Source: JAGRKR01 sp041397725 (GTDB taxonomy: Bacteria; Pseudomonadota; Alphaproteobacteria; Rhizobiales; Hyphomicrobiaceae). From it: a DNA stretch of 64,000 nt. The position numbers and the translations under genes were made by a program. The notes below the pieces were generated by a model, which searched no databases, had not been told where the DNA came from, and saw only the letters and a program-made list of their open reading frames with translations. The DNA lies in NCBI GenBank assembly GCA_041397725.1, contig JAWKVZ010000001.1, positions 992,001-1,056,000 of the forward strand, in the 5' to 3' direction. Below are positions 17,980 to 26,209 of this stretch, piece by piece (within the stretch, counting starts at the first letter, position 1; each line of letters opens with the position of its first letter).

Positions 17980-19278
17980 CTAGCCCCCTGCCAGCACGAC
18001 GCGCCCGACGCCGTCCGCCACCTCGATGCGCGTGCCGAACGGCTCCGACAGCTCGGCCAGATGCGCGAGAATGCTCGGATCGTTCGAGAGCTTGGGCGTG
18101 CCGCGCTGCGAGCGATGCTGGCCGTAGCCCATCTCGATCGGCACCAGCTCGAGCGACTTCAGGCTCTCGCCCTCCATCTCCCAGCGGGCGATCACCGACT
18201 TCCAGATCCACGGATTGGCCGGGAAGCCGATCGTGTTGTTGGCGTTGCGCTTGTCGACGCCGTCCGCCACGCTGTCCGTCAGGCCCAGGCCCCACTTCTC
18301 GTAGAAGTCCTGCGGCAGGTCGTCGATCAGCTCGTTCTGGAAGATGAAGTTGCCGAGCCCATGCAGGATGGGCCGGCCCTTGTAGACCTCGACGCCGCGC
18401 ATGACGTGGGGGCCGTGGGCGACGACGGCATGGGCGCCGGCATCGATGCAGGCCCGCGCGAAATCGACCAGAAACCGGGCAGGCACGCGCTTGTCGGAGC
18501 CCGTCATCTCGTGACCGTGCAGGCTGATCACCACATAGTCGCCCTGCCGGCGCGCCTCGCTGATGCCGGCCACCGTGCGCGCCACGTCGGCGGCATTGGC
18601 GGTCGTATGCGTGCCCGCCGCATCGCCAGCGCGGAAGCGGTGCGCACCGAACGCCACCACGCCGTCCTTGAGCGGCGGCAGCAGGCCCGACTTGATGCGC
18701 ATGATGGTGTTGTCGTTGACGCCGGCAGCATCGGCTAGCGCCTTCAGCCGCTCCAGGTCCGCGGGCGGCAGCGTGTAGACGGTGGACGAGCGCAGCATGT
18801 TGACGCCTGGTCGGCCCTGCATGTCCGGCCGCTGCTGGCCTGCCGTGTTCGTCTCGTGAAAGGTCGAGGTGATGGAAATGAGCGCCACGCGGCCCGACGG
18901 CGCTTCGAGGTAGCGCGGCTTGGCGGCCTCGGCGAGATTGCGGCCGACGCCGGCGTGCACGGCGCCGTAGCGCTCGAAGGCGGCATAAGTATTGGCGAGG
19001 CCGTCGTAGGCATAGTCCAGCGTGTGGTTGTTGGCCCAGCCGAACAGATTGAAGCCCAGAGCCTGCAGGTCAGGGATGACGCCGTAGGGCGCTTTCGACC
19101 ACGTGCCGCCGCTCACCGCGTTCGGGAAGGCGTCGCCCGGCGTCACCACCTCGAAATTCGTCAGGCAGGCCTCCGCGCTCTTCACGAGCGCTGTGATCTC
19201 GCGGAGCTCCGGTGTATCCGGCAGACGCCGTGTGATGAAACTGTCCCCTGTCGCCACGAACCGCATGCTGCCTGCCAT
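17980..19278 (-). CDS. CapA-family (poly-gamma-glutamate synthesis type) metallophosphoesterase-like protein
   Basis: A 432-residue protein of the CapA/PGA_cap family. It opens with RFVATGDSFITRRLP (metal-binding Asp), then CLTNFEVVTPGDAF, LGFNLFGWANNHTLDYAYDGL with the Asn-His pair, VVISLHGHEMTG and AVVAHGPHVMRGVEVYKGRPILHGLGNFIF, the usual order of the fold. No clear signal peptide is seen at this start. Family members take part in poly-gamma-glutamate or related envelope polymer handling, but many are annotated only by domain. GGAG lies six bases before the ATG. Cotranscription with the following amidase gene is likely. Confidence 0.82.
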   Translation of the reverse strand: MAGSMRFVATGDSFITRRLPDTPELREITALVKSAEACLTNFEVVTPGDAFPNAVSGGTWSKAPYGVIPDLQALGFNLFGWANNHTLDYAYDGLANTYAAFERYGAVHAGVGRNLAEAAKPRYLEAPSGRVALISITSTFHETNTAGQQRPDMQGRPGVNMLRSSTVYTLPPADLERLKALADAAGVNDNTIMRIKSGLLPPLKDGVVAFGAHRFRAGDAAGTHTTANAADVARTVAGISEARRQGDYVVISLHGHEMTGSDKRVPARFLVDFARACIDAGAHAVVAHGPHVMRGVEVYKGRPILHGLGNFIFQNELIDDLPQDFYEKWGLGLTDSVADGVDKRNANNTIGFPANPWIWKSVIARWEMEGESLKSLELVPIEMGYGQHRSQRGTPKLSNDPSILAHLAELSEPFGTRIEVADGVGRVVLAGG

Positions 19279-19440
19279 CTGTCACTCCCGCGCCTGCATT
19301 CGACGGCCCCGAGAGTGCCCCCTGGGGCTTGCGAGAGCAAGAGGCATCGCCCTTGACCCGGACCAAGGCGGCCGCGACCGGCGCGGGTCACCCTCGGGGC
19401 CACGATTCGGCCAGCCGACGACAGCAAGGGAGCCTGCGCG

Positions 19441-20241
19441 ATGACAGCCGACGACACGCCGCAGCCGACGGAGTATTTTGGCGACACCGTCACCGAGGAG
19501 CCGGCGCTCAGGATGCCCGACCCCATCATCGAGCCCATCATCGACTTCGACGCCCTGGGGCTCGGCCCCGACGCCGACGCCACGCGTGCCGGGCCGAAGC
19601 TCTGGGTGCCCGACGCCGACACGCGCTTGCGCATGCCGGCACGCGGCCCCTACGCCAAGGGCCATCCCGTGGGCGCGGTGGTGCACTTCACGGCCGGCCG
19701 CTCGGAGGCGGGCGACGCCGACGCGGAACGCACCGTCGCCTACGGCAAGAGCCAGGGGCACTGCTATTTCTGCATCTCGCGCACGGGCCGCCTCTACCAG
19801 ACCGCGCCTTTGAGCCACTGGGGCTATCACGCCGGCGAGAGCCATCATCCCGGCCTCGGCGACGGCCTGTCGCGCCACCTCGTCGGCATCGAGATCTGCA
19901 ACGCCGGCCTCGTCACGCCGACGGACAAGGGCTTCGAGCCCTGGTGGAACAAGCCGGGCGCCGCCACCAACACCTATTACACCGCCGCCGACGTGCGTTA
20001 CGTCACCGCCGGCGCCAACATCACCGCGACCGGCCACTATCACCGCTACACCGAGGCCCAGGAGGCGACGCTGTTCCGCCTGCTCGGCTGGCTCCGCGCC
20101 AACGCGCCGGCCATTTTCGAGACCCGCTACGTACTCGGCCACGACGAGATCGCGCCGAAACGGAAAACCGATCCCGGCGGGGCGCTGTCGATGACGATGG
20201 CGGCGCTGCGGACGCGGTTGGAGAGTGGGCCGGTGGGGTGA
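19441..20241 (+). CDS. N-acetylmuramoyl-L-alanine amidase (Amidase_2), no signal peptide
   Basis: A 266-residue protein with an about 65-residue N-terminal extension and an Amidase_2 domain. Zinc-ligand motifs are VVHFTAGRS (His), VLGHDEIAPKRKTDPGG (second His and the Asp), with HCYFCISRTGRLYQTAP and HLVGIEICNAG in between. Unlike the amidase at 484 it lacks a signal peptide, so a cytoplasmic recycling role (AmpD-like) or export by another route is possible. Peptidoglycan peptide cleavage is the family activity. It is divergent from the CapA-like gene. Confidence 0.85.
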   Translation: MTADDTPQPTEYFGDTVTEEPALRMPDPIIEPIIDFDALGLGPDADATRAGPKLWVPDADTRLRMPARGPYAKGHPVGAVVHFTAGRSEAGDADAERTVAYGKSQGHCYFCISRTGRLYQTAPLSHWGYHAGESHHPGLGDGLSRHLVGIEICNAGLVTPTDKGFEPWWNKPGAATNTYYTAADVRYVTAGANITATGHYHRYTEAQEATLFRLLGWLRANAPAIFETRYVLGHDEIAPKRKTDPGGALSMTMAALRTRLESGPVG

Positions 20242-20573
20242 GGGGGCCGTGATCGCGCGCGGTCTGCGCATCCGGTAGCGACCCGAAATCGATCTCGAAG
20301 ATGCACCCCGCGCTCATGGCGTCATCGCTGCGCGGGGATTTCGTGGATAGGGGTGGGCGGGGGGCAAATCCCACACCCCCACCCGTGCGGACCTTCACCC
20401 CTCAATCAGGACAACGCAACGCCCTATCCCCCACACCAACAGTTGCCGAGATGCAACGCACCGCACGGCCAGTAAAGAAACCATTGCGGCGTGCAGTGAC
20501 ATTCACGGAAGAAAATCGCATCCTATCCTAGGTTGCGGCCGCAAGAGCCAGTGCCAGCGGAGCCTCGTGTAGT
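20242..20573. other. Gene-free interval upstream of the low-G+C pair
   Basis: No supportable reading frame. A G/C-rich stem-loop around 20353-20390 (GGGGTGGG paired with CCCCCACCC, CAAAT loop region) may end transcription of the amidase gene. Base composition falls from about 20400 onward, toward the low-G+C genes; the boundary with ordinary genome sequence seems to lie here. No repeat or attachment site was recognised. Confidence 0.4.
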
Positions 20574-21071
20574 ATGTGGCAAAAACTCCTTTCGACACTC
20601 TTGATACTTGTCATTTCGGCAATACCAGTCACAATAGTGATCTTTCAGCACGCCATCAAAGCGACGGCGGATCTCACACCGAAGCAAAACTTCGAATTCT
20701 ATAATTCAGTTGCCCCAAATACATTATTTTTTGGAATCACCCTCGCGCTCATATCGCTTTCAGATTCGTTTGAATTCAGAATCAACACGAATAAAGAGCA
20801 TTACCACAGCTCTCTCTTTGTCACCAAAGCGATACCGCTTGTTCAATTCTTTGTCGTCATCTTTCTTACCATTAGCCTCATGCTATACTACCAGCTCATC
20901 ATCTTCGTCAGCAAGCATGACGCCGTGACCTCAAACCCAACCATCATAGAAAACGTAAGACTAATTTTTCGATGCAGCGCCTATTGCGCATTTGCGATTG
21001 GAAATCTCTACATCGTGCACACAATGCTTGCCAGAGACTTAATGACCAACGCAGAGCTCTTTGATGAATAG
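20574..21071 (+). CDS. Low-G+C four-helix membrane protein, unknown
   Basis: A 165-residue protein not recognised as a known family. Hydrophobic helices lie at about residues 4-27, 45-64, 85-112 and 130-152; the second follows an NSVAPNTLFFG stretch and the third contains LVQFFVVIFLTISLMLYYQ. The short charged linker FEFRINTNKEHYH separates helices 2 and 3. By eye the G+C content is in the mid-40s percent against about two thirds in neighbours, and A/T-ending codons are common, which suggests recent transfer. The stop overlaps the start of the next gene by eight bases, so the two are translationally coupled and probably act together. Confidence 0.7.
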   Translation: MWQKLLSTLLILVISAIPVTIVIFQHAIKATADLTPKQNFEFYNSVAPNTLFFGITLALISLSDSFEFRINTNKEHYHSSLFVTKAIPLVQFFVVIFLTISLMLYYQLIIFVSKHDAVTSNPTIIENVRLIFRCSAYCAFAIGNLYIVHTMLARDLMTNAELFDE

Positions 21072-21726
21072 CTTATCAGGGGCCATCTGGTCCACAATCT
21101 CGCGACAGACGATTTGGAGCTGGCTTGAGCACACGCTACTCATGTCTTGCATCATCACTCTCGTCGTCGTACTCCTCGTAAGCTGGCGCCTAACCTTGCG
21201 ATCTATCGCACGCTCCGCCGTCATTAATTTCTCTCGGGACAACCCGGACGCTGTGATACGAGAGATAGAACTTGCGGGCATCGACGCAAAGATCAGCCAA
21301 TTGATTGCATCAAACTTATTGCAACGCTCGAACGGCAAAGACCGTGGCGAGAGCAAAAGCATCACGAACGGAGAAGAAAGCACCAGCATTCATGAAGCCA
21401 GAGAGGAGAGAATACGTCATGCAGTCAAGCGCAAGATAAGAAGGAATGTTTACAAATTCAATCAGTTCTCTGGTCCCGTTTATCCAACGTACCGACTGGA
21501 TGATAATGACATCGTGCATTACCATTTTATCCTCGAAAAGCTGAGAGAACCCGGGTTCGCAGGCCGAGTGGCAAAGCGCCTGGTTTTTCGAGAGCTCATC
21601 ATGGGGAAAAAGGTGCGTATTGGGATCGGCCGCCGCCGCTTGCTGAATTGTATCACTCGGCGTGCATTGCGATCCGACGGCGTAAACAATGCGTTTTACC
21701 TCATGCGTAAGTTCATGCGGATCTGA
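21064..21726 (+). CDS. Low-G+C membrane-anchored basic protein, unknown, coupled to the preceding gene
   Basis: A 220-residue protein with no recognised family. One transmembrane helix (about residues 24-44, LLMSCIITLVVVLLVSW) is followed by a soluble region: a helix with NFSRDNPDAVIREIELAGIDAKISQLIASNLL, a polar linker (about 88-110) and a strongly basic C-terminal domain with several Arg/Lys clusters, such as KRKIRRN and GIGRRRLLNC. The ATG at 21064 lies inside the end of the upstream gene. The basic tail could bind nucleic acid or acidic lipid, but that is only a guess. Codon use is as A/T-rich as its partner. Confidence 0.68.
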   Translation: MNSLSGAIWSTISRQTIWSWLEHTLLMSCIITLVVVLLVSWRLTLRSIARSAVINFSRDNPDAVIREIELAGIDAKISQLIASNLLQRSNGKDRGESKSITNGEESTSIHEAREERIRHAVKRKIRRNVYKFNQFSGPVYPTYRLDDNDIVHYHFILEKLREPGFAGRVAKRLVFRELIMGKKVRIGIGRRRLLNCITRRALRSDGVNNAFYLMRKFMRI

Positions 21727-22136
21727 ACCTGCAAGAAGCAAGAGGACTGGCGAGCTTGTTGTGGCTCTCTCCGCCGCCTCTACCCCAAACCCCAACCCAG
21801 TGTTGCCATCGTTCGTCGCATCGCACGCGGCATCGGCGCGGGCGAACGCGCGATCGGTGGTCGCGGCGCCATGGGTCCTCGGGATGAACCCGAGGACGAC
21901 ACGAGGGGAAACCGTCGCGCATCCAAAGCTTTCGTCCTCGGACCTGGCCCAAGGACAACACGCGGGCCACACCCCGCTCCCCACACTGGCAGCCGCGGGG
22001 TGTCGCACCGCCGAGAACAACAGAAAAGGCGGACGCGCGCGCGTCCGCCTCGTTTGCTCGGCACGGGTGTGCCCGCTGTCTGCCGCCGCCGGGATCGGCC
22101 GACGCGCGGGGCGCGCCGGCCGGAATGGCATACGGA
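21727..22136. other. Gene-free interval with two related hairpins, probable dispersed repeat
   Basis: No credible gene. It contains a perfect hairpin, GTCCTCGGG (21875-21883) with CCCGAGGAC (21889-21897), and about 37 bases further on an imperfect one with the same outer sequence (21934-21941 with 21949-21956). Short frames here encode peptides rich in RGP/SSGSSR motifs of the kind produced by intergenic repeats in Rhizobiales. The interval looks like a REP/ERIC-type dispersed element next to the low-G+C island, followed by the terminator at 22027. Confidence 0.45.
22027..22050 (-). terminator. Intrinsic terminator of the PsiF-like gene
   Basis: A 24-base perfect palindrome (AGGCGGACGCGC and its complement) is followed on the minus strand by TTTTCTGTT. 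It lies about 85 bases past the stop of the PsiF-like gene and has the form of a rho-independent terminator. Confidence 0.75.
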
Positions 22137-22364
22137 TCAGCCCTTCGCCTTCTTCTTCATGTCCTTCAGGCACTTGGAGCGGAAGGACTTGCGCTTCTTG
22201 CCCTTGAGCTTCTGCTCGTCGGCCTGGCGCGAGCATTCCTTGCTGGCGGCGGACGGCGCTGGCTTGGCCTTCTTGGCCGGAGCGGCGGTCTGGGCGCTGG
22301 CGGCGCCGGCCGCAAGCGTGAACGCGGCGGCAGCGACGAGGCTCGCGAGGGTGCGTGCTTTCAT
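22137..22364 (-). CDS. PsiF-like small periplasmic protein
   Basis: A 75-residue protein with a signal peptide (residues 1-24, ending ASA, then QTAA) and a mature part built round one PsiF-type repeat: ASKECSRQADEQKLKGKKRKSFRSKCLK, with the two conserved cysteines and a Lys-rich middle. PsiF is a phosphate-starvation-induced protein in enterobacteria; the molecular role is unknown. The E. coli protein has two such repeats while this one has a single repeat. It has its own terminator (22027-22050). Confidence 0.85.
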   Translation of the reverse strand: MKARTLASLVAAAAFTLAAGAASAQTAAPAKKAKPAPSAASKECSRQADEQKLKGKKRKSFRSKCLKDMKKKAKG

Positions 22365-22549
22365 GGGTCTCTCGGTCCTTGGGTTGCGCCGGCGCCGAAT
22401 CAGGGCGGCCGGCTATGGCTCGACACGGATCATTGAGGCGAGGCGCCCGGCAAAGGCAATCGGAATCTTTCGGTTATCTTTCATCGTTTCGCCACAGCGC
22501 GGTGATTGCGGCGGGGACGGCCGCGCCACACGGCGCATGCGGGGCGACC

Positions 22550-23083
22550 TCAACCCTCGCGCTCCTGCCGCGCCTCCCATGCGGCGCGGGTGTCATACCA
22601 CCAGGCCGAATGCAGCCAGTCGAGTTGGCGCAGGAAATTGCAGCCGCGCAGGTCGCGGGCGCGGGCCTTGAGCGTCCTGTCGCCGCCGCCGACAACGGGC
22701 GTGCGCTCGATCTTGTCGATGAGGGCGATGCAGCGGTCCCAGGTCTTGCGGGCGTCGGTCCACACGCGATGGAGACCCGGGTGCGAGACCTCGTGACCAT
22801 CGGCGTCGAAAACCGCGCCGGGAATGCCGTTCCTGTAGAGACCCCATGCGATGAGCCGCTCACGGCCATAGGCGTCGCGCATCTCGCAAAGCGCCACGTC
22901 GAGCGCGATGGCCAACTCCAGGAAGGCCGGGGAGAGATTGCGCACGGCCACCATGGGCTTGGCCGGCTTCATGCGCGTGAAATACGCCGCGACCTCGGCC
23001 TCGATGCGGCTGCGCTGCCGCTCGGTCAGGCCGTCGGGGCCGGTGTCGGGCCCGCGCCGGGGCCTCGGGTCCGGTCTGCTCAC
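22550..23083 (-). CDS. Conserved hypothetical protein
   Basis: A 177-residue soluble protein of no recognised family. After a Pro/Arg-rich start it has LTERQRSRIEAEVAAYFTRMKPAKPMVAVRN, then ELAIALDVALCEMRDAYG, and a C-terminal half with many Trp (RVWTDARKTWDRC, LDWLHSAWWYDTRAAWEA). No signal peptide or membrane helix. The GTG start at 23083 is preceded by AAGGA; an ATG eight bases upstream is out of frame. It is divergent from the sodium channel gene, with about 240 bases between. Confidence 0.6.
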   Translation of the reverse strand: MSRPDPRPRRGPDTGPDGLTERQRSRIEAEVAAYFTRMKPAKPMVAVRNLSPAFLELAIALDVALCEMRDAYGRERLIAWGLYRNGIPGAVFDADGHEVSHPGLHRVWTDARKTWDRCIALIDKIERTPVVGGGDRTLKARARDLRGCNFLRQLDWLHSAWWYDTRAAWEARQEREG

Positions 23084-23203
23084 CTCGCCATCCTTCTGTT
23101 CCGCTCACGTCGCAGGCGTGCTGCCCGATGCTCTCGCGCACGATCGTGGCGGTTGCTGGGCATCACGACGACGCACCATCTCGGCAACGGTCGCGCGCCG
23201 CAC

Positions 23204-23254
23204 TATAATGTCGGGTGACAGGAGGCGGCGCCGGCATCGCGTGGGCGCCGCCTC
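23204..23254 (+). promoter_or_regulatory. -10 element and strong leader hairpin of the channel gene
   Basis: TATAAT at 23204-23209 is a perfect -10, though no good -35 is seen. The expected transcript begins near 23216 and at once forms a perfect 11-bp stem, GAGGCGGCGCC (23222-23232) with GGCGCCGCCTC (23244-23254), loop of 11 nt. The leader to the ATG is about 105 nt. The hairpin has no U-tract, so it is not an ordinary terminator. Confidence 0.5.
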
Positions 23255-23321
23255 GTCGTGTCCGCCTCGCGTCCCTCCGTCCACGTCCCTCGTTTCCTCG
23301 CATGATCAGGGTGCTGCCGCC

Positions 23322-24170
23322 ATGACCATCGCTGCCGAGCCGCGCCAGAACGGCTTCGTCCCCCGCCTCCGCGAGATCCTGGAGAGCGGCTGGTTCCAGG
23401 GCCTCATCATCGCCGTCATCGTCGTCAACGCCGTCGTGCTCGGCCTCGAGACATCGAAGGCCGTGACCGCCCGCTATGGCACGGTGCTGCACGTCCTCGA
23501 CATGATCGCGCTCGCCATCTTCATCGCGGAGATCGGCGCAAAGCTCGTGGTCTACCGCACCAGCTTCTTTCGCAATTCCTGGAACGTCTTCGATTTCGTC
23601 ATCGTCGCCATCGCGCTGGTGCCGGCGGGCGAGGGCCTGAGCGTGCTCAGGGCGCTGCGGGTGCTGCGGGCGCTGCGGCTCATCTCGATGGTGCCGCGCA
23701 TGCGCATGGTGGTGCAGGCGCTGCTCGGCGCCATCCCCGCCATGGGCTCGGTAATCGCGCTCATCGGCCTGGTGTTCTACGTCTTCGCCGTGCTGACGAC
23801 GAAGCTGTTCGGCACCGCCTTCGAGCCCTGGTTCGGCACGATCGGACGCTCGCTGTACACCCTCTTCCAGATCATGACGCTCGAGTCCTGGTCGATGGGC
23901 ATCGTGCGGCCCGTCATGGACGTCTACCCCTACTCCTGGGTCCTGTTCGTACCGTTCATCGTGCTGACGACGTTCGCGGTGATGAACCTGTTCGTGGCCA
24001 TCATCGTCAACTCCATGCAGACCGTGCACGACGAGGAGGCGAAGGCCGCGCCCGACCCCAACCAGCGCCTCTACGACGAGCTGGCGGCGTTGCGCCAGGA
24101 GGTCGCCGCGCTCAATCGCGCCATGCACCGCGAGGACGGCGCGGGGCCGCGGCCCGGCGCGCCGAGCTGA
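23322..24170 (+). CDS. Bacterial voltage-gated sodium channel (NaChBac/NavAb type)
   Basis: A 282-residue single-domain six-helix channel that should assemble as a tetramer in the inner membrane. S4 carries arginines every third residue (R110, R113, R116, R119 in LRALRVLRALRL). The pore loop has the filter TLESWS (186-191), the sequence found in NavAb and NaChBac, which marks Na+ selectivity. S6 is MNLFVAIIVNSMQ, and residues 248-270 (QRLYDELAALRQEVAALNRAM) form the C-terminal coiled coil that bundles the tetramer. Family members link membrane voltage to Na+ entry and in some bacteria to motility or pH homeostasis. The ATG at 23322 lies 11 bases after AGG. Confidence 0.93.
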   Translation: MTIAAEPRQNGFVPRLREILESGWFQGLIIAVIVVNAVVLGLETSKAVTARYGTVLHVLDMIALAIFIAEIGAKLVVYRTSFFRNSWNVFDFVIVAIALVPAGEGLSVLRALRVLRALRLISMVPRMRMVVQALLGAIPAMGSVIALIGLVFYVFAVLTTKLFGTAFEPWFGTIGRSLYTLFQIMTLESWSMGIVRPVMDVYPYSWVLFVPFIVLTTFAVMNLFVAIIVNSMQTVHDEEAKAAPDPNQRLYDELAALRQEVAALNRAMHREDGAGPRPGAPS

Positions 24171-24180
24171 CAGAGCGCCC

Positions 24181-24209
24181 TCGCCCGGGCAAGGGTGGGC
24201 TGCTATAGT
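24181..24209 (+). promoter_or_regulatory. Possible promoter of the aminotransferase gene
   Basis: TATAGT at 24204-24209 is a good -10; the sequence 17 bases further up (24181-24186) is a poor -35. Transcription would start about 25-28 nt before the ATG at 24243. Confidence 0.35.
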
Positions 24210-24242
24210 CCGGACCAATCACCGCACAGAAGGGATCGCCCC

Positions 24243-25547
24243 ATGCAGGACCGACCGCGCCACGACGACGCCCAACTCTGGGAGCGCGCCAACCGCTACC
24301 TCGTACGCTACGGCCACTACTTCCAGCCGAGCATCATCGAGACGGCCCACGGCGCCTTCATGACCACCACCGACGGGCGGCGGCTGCTCGACTTCGCCTC
24401 GGGTCAGATGAGCGCCATCCTCGGCCACAGTCATCCCGAGATCGTGGCGGTCATCCGCGAGCAGGCGGACGAGTTGATCCATCTCTACAGCCAGCTCCTG
24501 TCGCGCCCCGTGATCGATCTGGCCGAGGCGCTGGCCAAGGTGGCGCCCGGCAACCTCGAGCGCGTGCTCCTGCTCTCAACGGGCGGGGAATCCAACGAGG
24601 CGGCGTTGCGCATGGCGCGCACGGCCTCCGGCAACTACGAGATCCTGGCGCTGTCGCACTCCTGGCACGGCGTCACACAGGGTGCGGCCTCCGCCACCTA
24701 CAACAGCAGCCGCAAGGGCCACGGCCCCGCCGTGCCCGGCTCCTTCGTGCTGCCGGCGCCCATTCCCTACCGGCCGCGCTTCATGACGGGCGACACCTAC
24801 GACTGGCAGGCGGAGCTCGACTACGGCTTCGACCTCTTCGACCGCCAGTCGACCGGCGCGCCGGCCGCGCTCATCATCGAGGCGATCCTGTCGTCGGGCG
24901 GCGTCATCGTGCCGCCGGACGGCTACCTCACCGCCGTTGCCGAGCGGGCGCGGAAGCGCGGCATGATGGTGATCGTCGACGAAGCGCAGACGGGCCTCGG
25001 GCGCACCGGCCAGATGTTCGCCACCGAGCACGACGGCATGGTGCCGGACATCGTCACACTCTCGAAGACGCTCGGCGCGGGCCTGGCGCTTTCCGCCGTC
25101 ATCACCACGCCCGAGATCGAGCAGCGCTGCTTCGACAACGGCTTCCACTTCTACACGACGCACGCCTCCGATCCGCTGCCGGCGGCCGTCGGCTTGAAGG
25201 TGCTGGAGATCATCCTGCGCGACAAGCTGGTGGAGCGCGCGCGCGTCGCCGGCGAGCGGCTGAAGGCCGGCTTCGGCGCCATCATGCAGCGCTACGAGGC
25301 GGTGGGCGACGTGCGCGGACGCGGCCTGCTGATGGGCATCGAGCTGGTCAAGGACCGCAAGAGCAGGACGCCGGCGCCGGAGCTGGCGCAGAAGGTCATG
25401 CGCCGCTGCCTCGACCTCGGCATGTCCACGAGCGTCGTGCGCGGCGGTTGGGGCGTCTTCCGCATCGCGCCGCCGCTCACCATCACCGACGACGAGCTCG
25501 ACCTGGGCCTCACCATCTTCGAGCAGGCGCTCCGGGAAAGCGTGTAG
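24243..25547 (+). CDS. Class III PLP aminotransferase, 2,2-dialkylglycine decarboxylase-like
   Basis: A 434-residue fold-type I PLP enzyme close in length to 2,2-dialkylglycine decarboxylase (433). Matching landmarks are FASGQMSAILGHSHPE, LLLSTGGESNEAALRMAR, LSHSWHGVTQGAAS, the cofactor-binding Asp in VIVDEAQTGLGRTG, and the Schiff-base lysine in TLSKTLGAGLALS. DGD decarboxylates dialkylglycines such as 2-aminoisobutyrate and then transfers the amino group to pyruvate. Other class III aminotransferases (omega-amino acid) remain possible. The ATG at 24243 has AAGGGA upstream; the longer frame beginning at 24195 lacks such support. Confidence 0.8.
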   Translation: MQDRPRHDDAQLWERANRYLVRYGHYFQPSIIETAHGAFMTTTDGRRLLDFASGQMSAILGHSHPEIVAVIREQADELIHLYSQLLSRPVIDLAEALAKVAPGNLERVLLLSTGGESNEAALRMARTASGNYEILALSHSWHGVTQGAASATYNSSRKGHGPAVPGSFVLPAPIPYRPRFMTGDTYDWQAELDYGFDLFDRQSTGAPAALIIEAILSSGGVIVPPDGYLTAVAERARKRGMMVIVDEAQTGLGRTGQMFATEHDGMVPDIVTLSKTLGAGLALSAVITTPEIEQRCFDNGFHFYTTHASDPLPAAVGLKVLEIILRDKLVERARVAGERLKAGFGAIMQRYEAVGDVRGRGLLMGIELVKDRKSRTPAPELAQKVMRRCLDLGMSTSVVRGGWGVFRIAPPLTITDDELDLGLTIFEQALRESV

Positions 25548-25628
25548 CCGAGCCGGCCGGGCGCGGGTGCGTGGACGCGCGGTTGCAGTCAGCGCCCCGC
25601 CTCTCCCCTCCCCGCCCTTCCCTCCTGC

Positions 25629-25667
25629 GGTCCCGGACGGCGCGCATCGCGCGGCGATCCGGGATCC
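25629..25667. repeat. REP-like imperfect hairpin
   Basis: The left arm from 25629 and the right arm ending at 25667 pair over about 17 positions with one bulge and one mismatch (TCCCGGA against TCCGGGA, then GGCGCGC against GCGCGGC). Such CCCGGA hairpins are common dispersed repeats in Rhizobiales. It could also stop transcription from the aminotransferase gene. Confidence 0.45.
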
Positions 25668-25840
25668 TTACCCGCCCGTGGCTGACGGCATGCCATCCAC
25701 CCCGCAGTGCTGAACCCGAGCGAACATGCGTCGGCTGCACGTGGACGCAAGTGACCCGTTGCAGACGAAACAGCAATGGCGCGTGCGAGCCGCAGGGTGT
25801 CTGCTTTTCCACCGATCGCGGTGACATTCTACCCAACAGA

Positions 25841-26209
25841 TCACTTTGCTCGCATGCGATTGTTCTTAGCGTTGTGCTCGACCTCGGCGAGACCGAGGAC
25901 TTCGAGCACAGGCGGCACGTAGTTCCCGAAGCGACCTCGCAATCCCTACTTCAACCCATACAAGCCGCCCACCGGATTTTCCGTGGAGCGCCCCCATGCC
26001 TCGACCGTGCCGTCTGCGGCAGGCTTTTGCTCGTCGGCATTGCCGAGCGCCATCCAGTCGCCGTGCTTCTTGAGCATCTTGTGCAGGTCGTCGATGCAGC
26101 GCAGGTGATAGCGCAGTTCCGTCTTGCCGACCTGGACGACGAGGGCGGACCGGAGCCGGAAATCCGCGACGAGCCACTCAGCACCGGATTCGCACTTCCA
26201 TCCGAGCAA
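25841..26209 (-). pseudogene. Small conserved hypothetical gene broken by an in-frame amber codon
   Basis: The minus strand encodes WLVADFRLRSALVVQVGKTE, LRYHLRCIDDLHKMLKKHGD, WMALGNADEQKPAADGTVEAW and GRSTENPVGGLYGLK, then TAG at 25948-25946, then 34 more in-frame codons (GLRGRFGNYVPPVLEVLG, LAEVEHNAKNNRM) and a TGA at 25843-25841. Downstream codons keep the coding character, and the TAG differs by one base from AAG (Lys). I recall a small Rhizobiales family with this sequence (perhaps DUF6855), continuous through this point. Upstream the frame stays open without a convincing ATG, so the N-terminus is also uncertain. Function is unknown. A fresh nonsense mutation in a decaying segment is the simplest reading. 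Confidence 0.6.
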
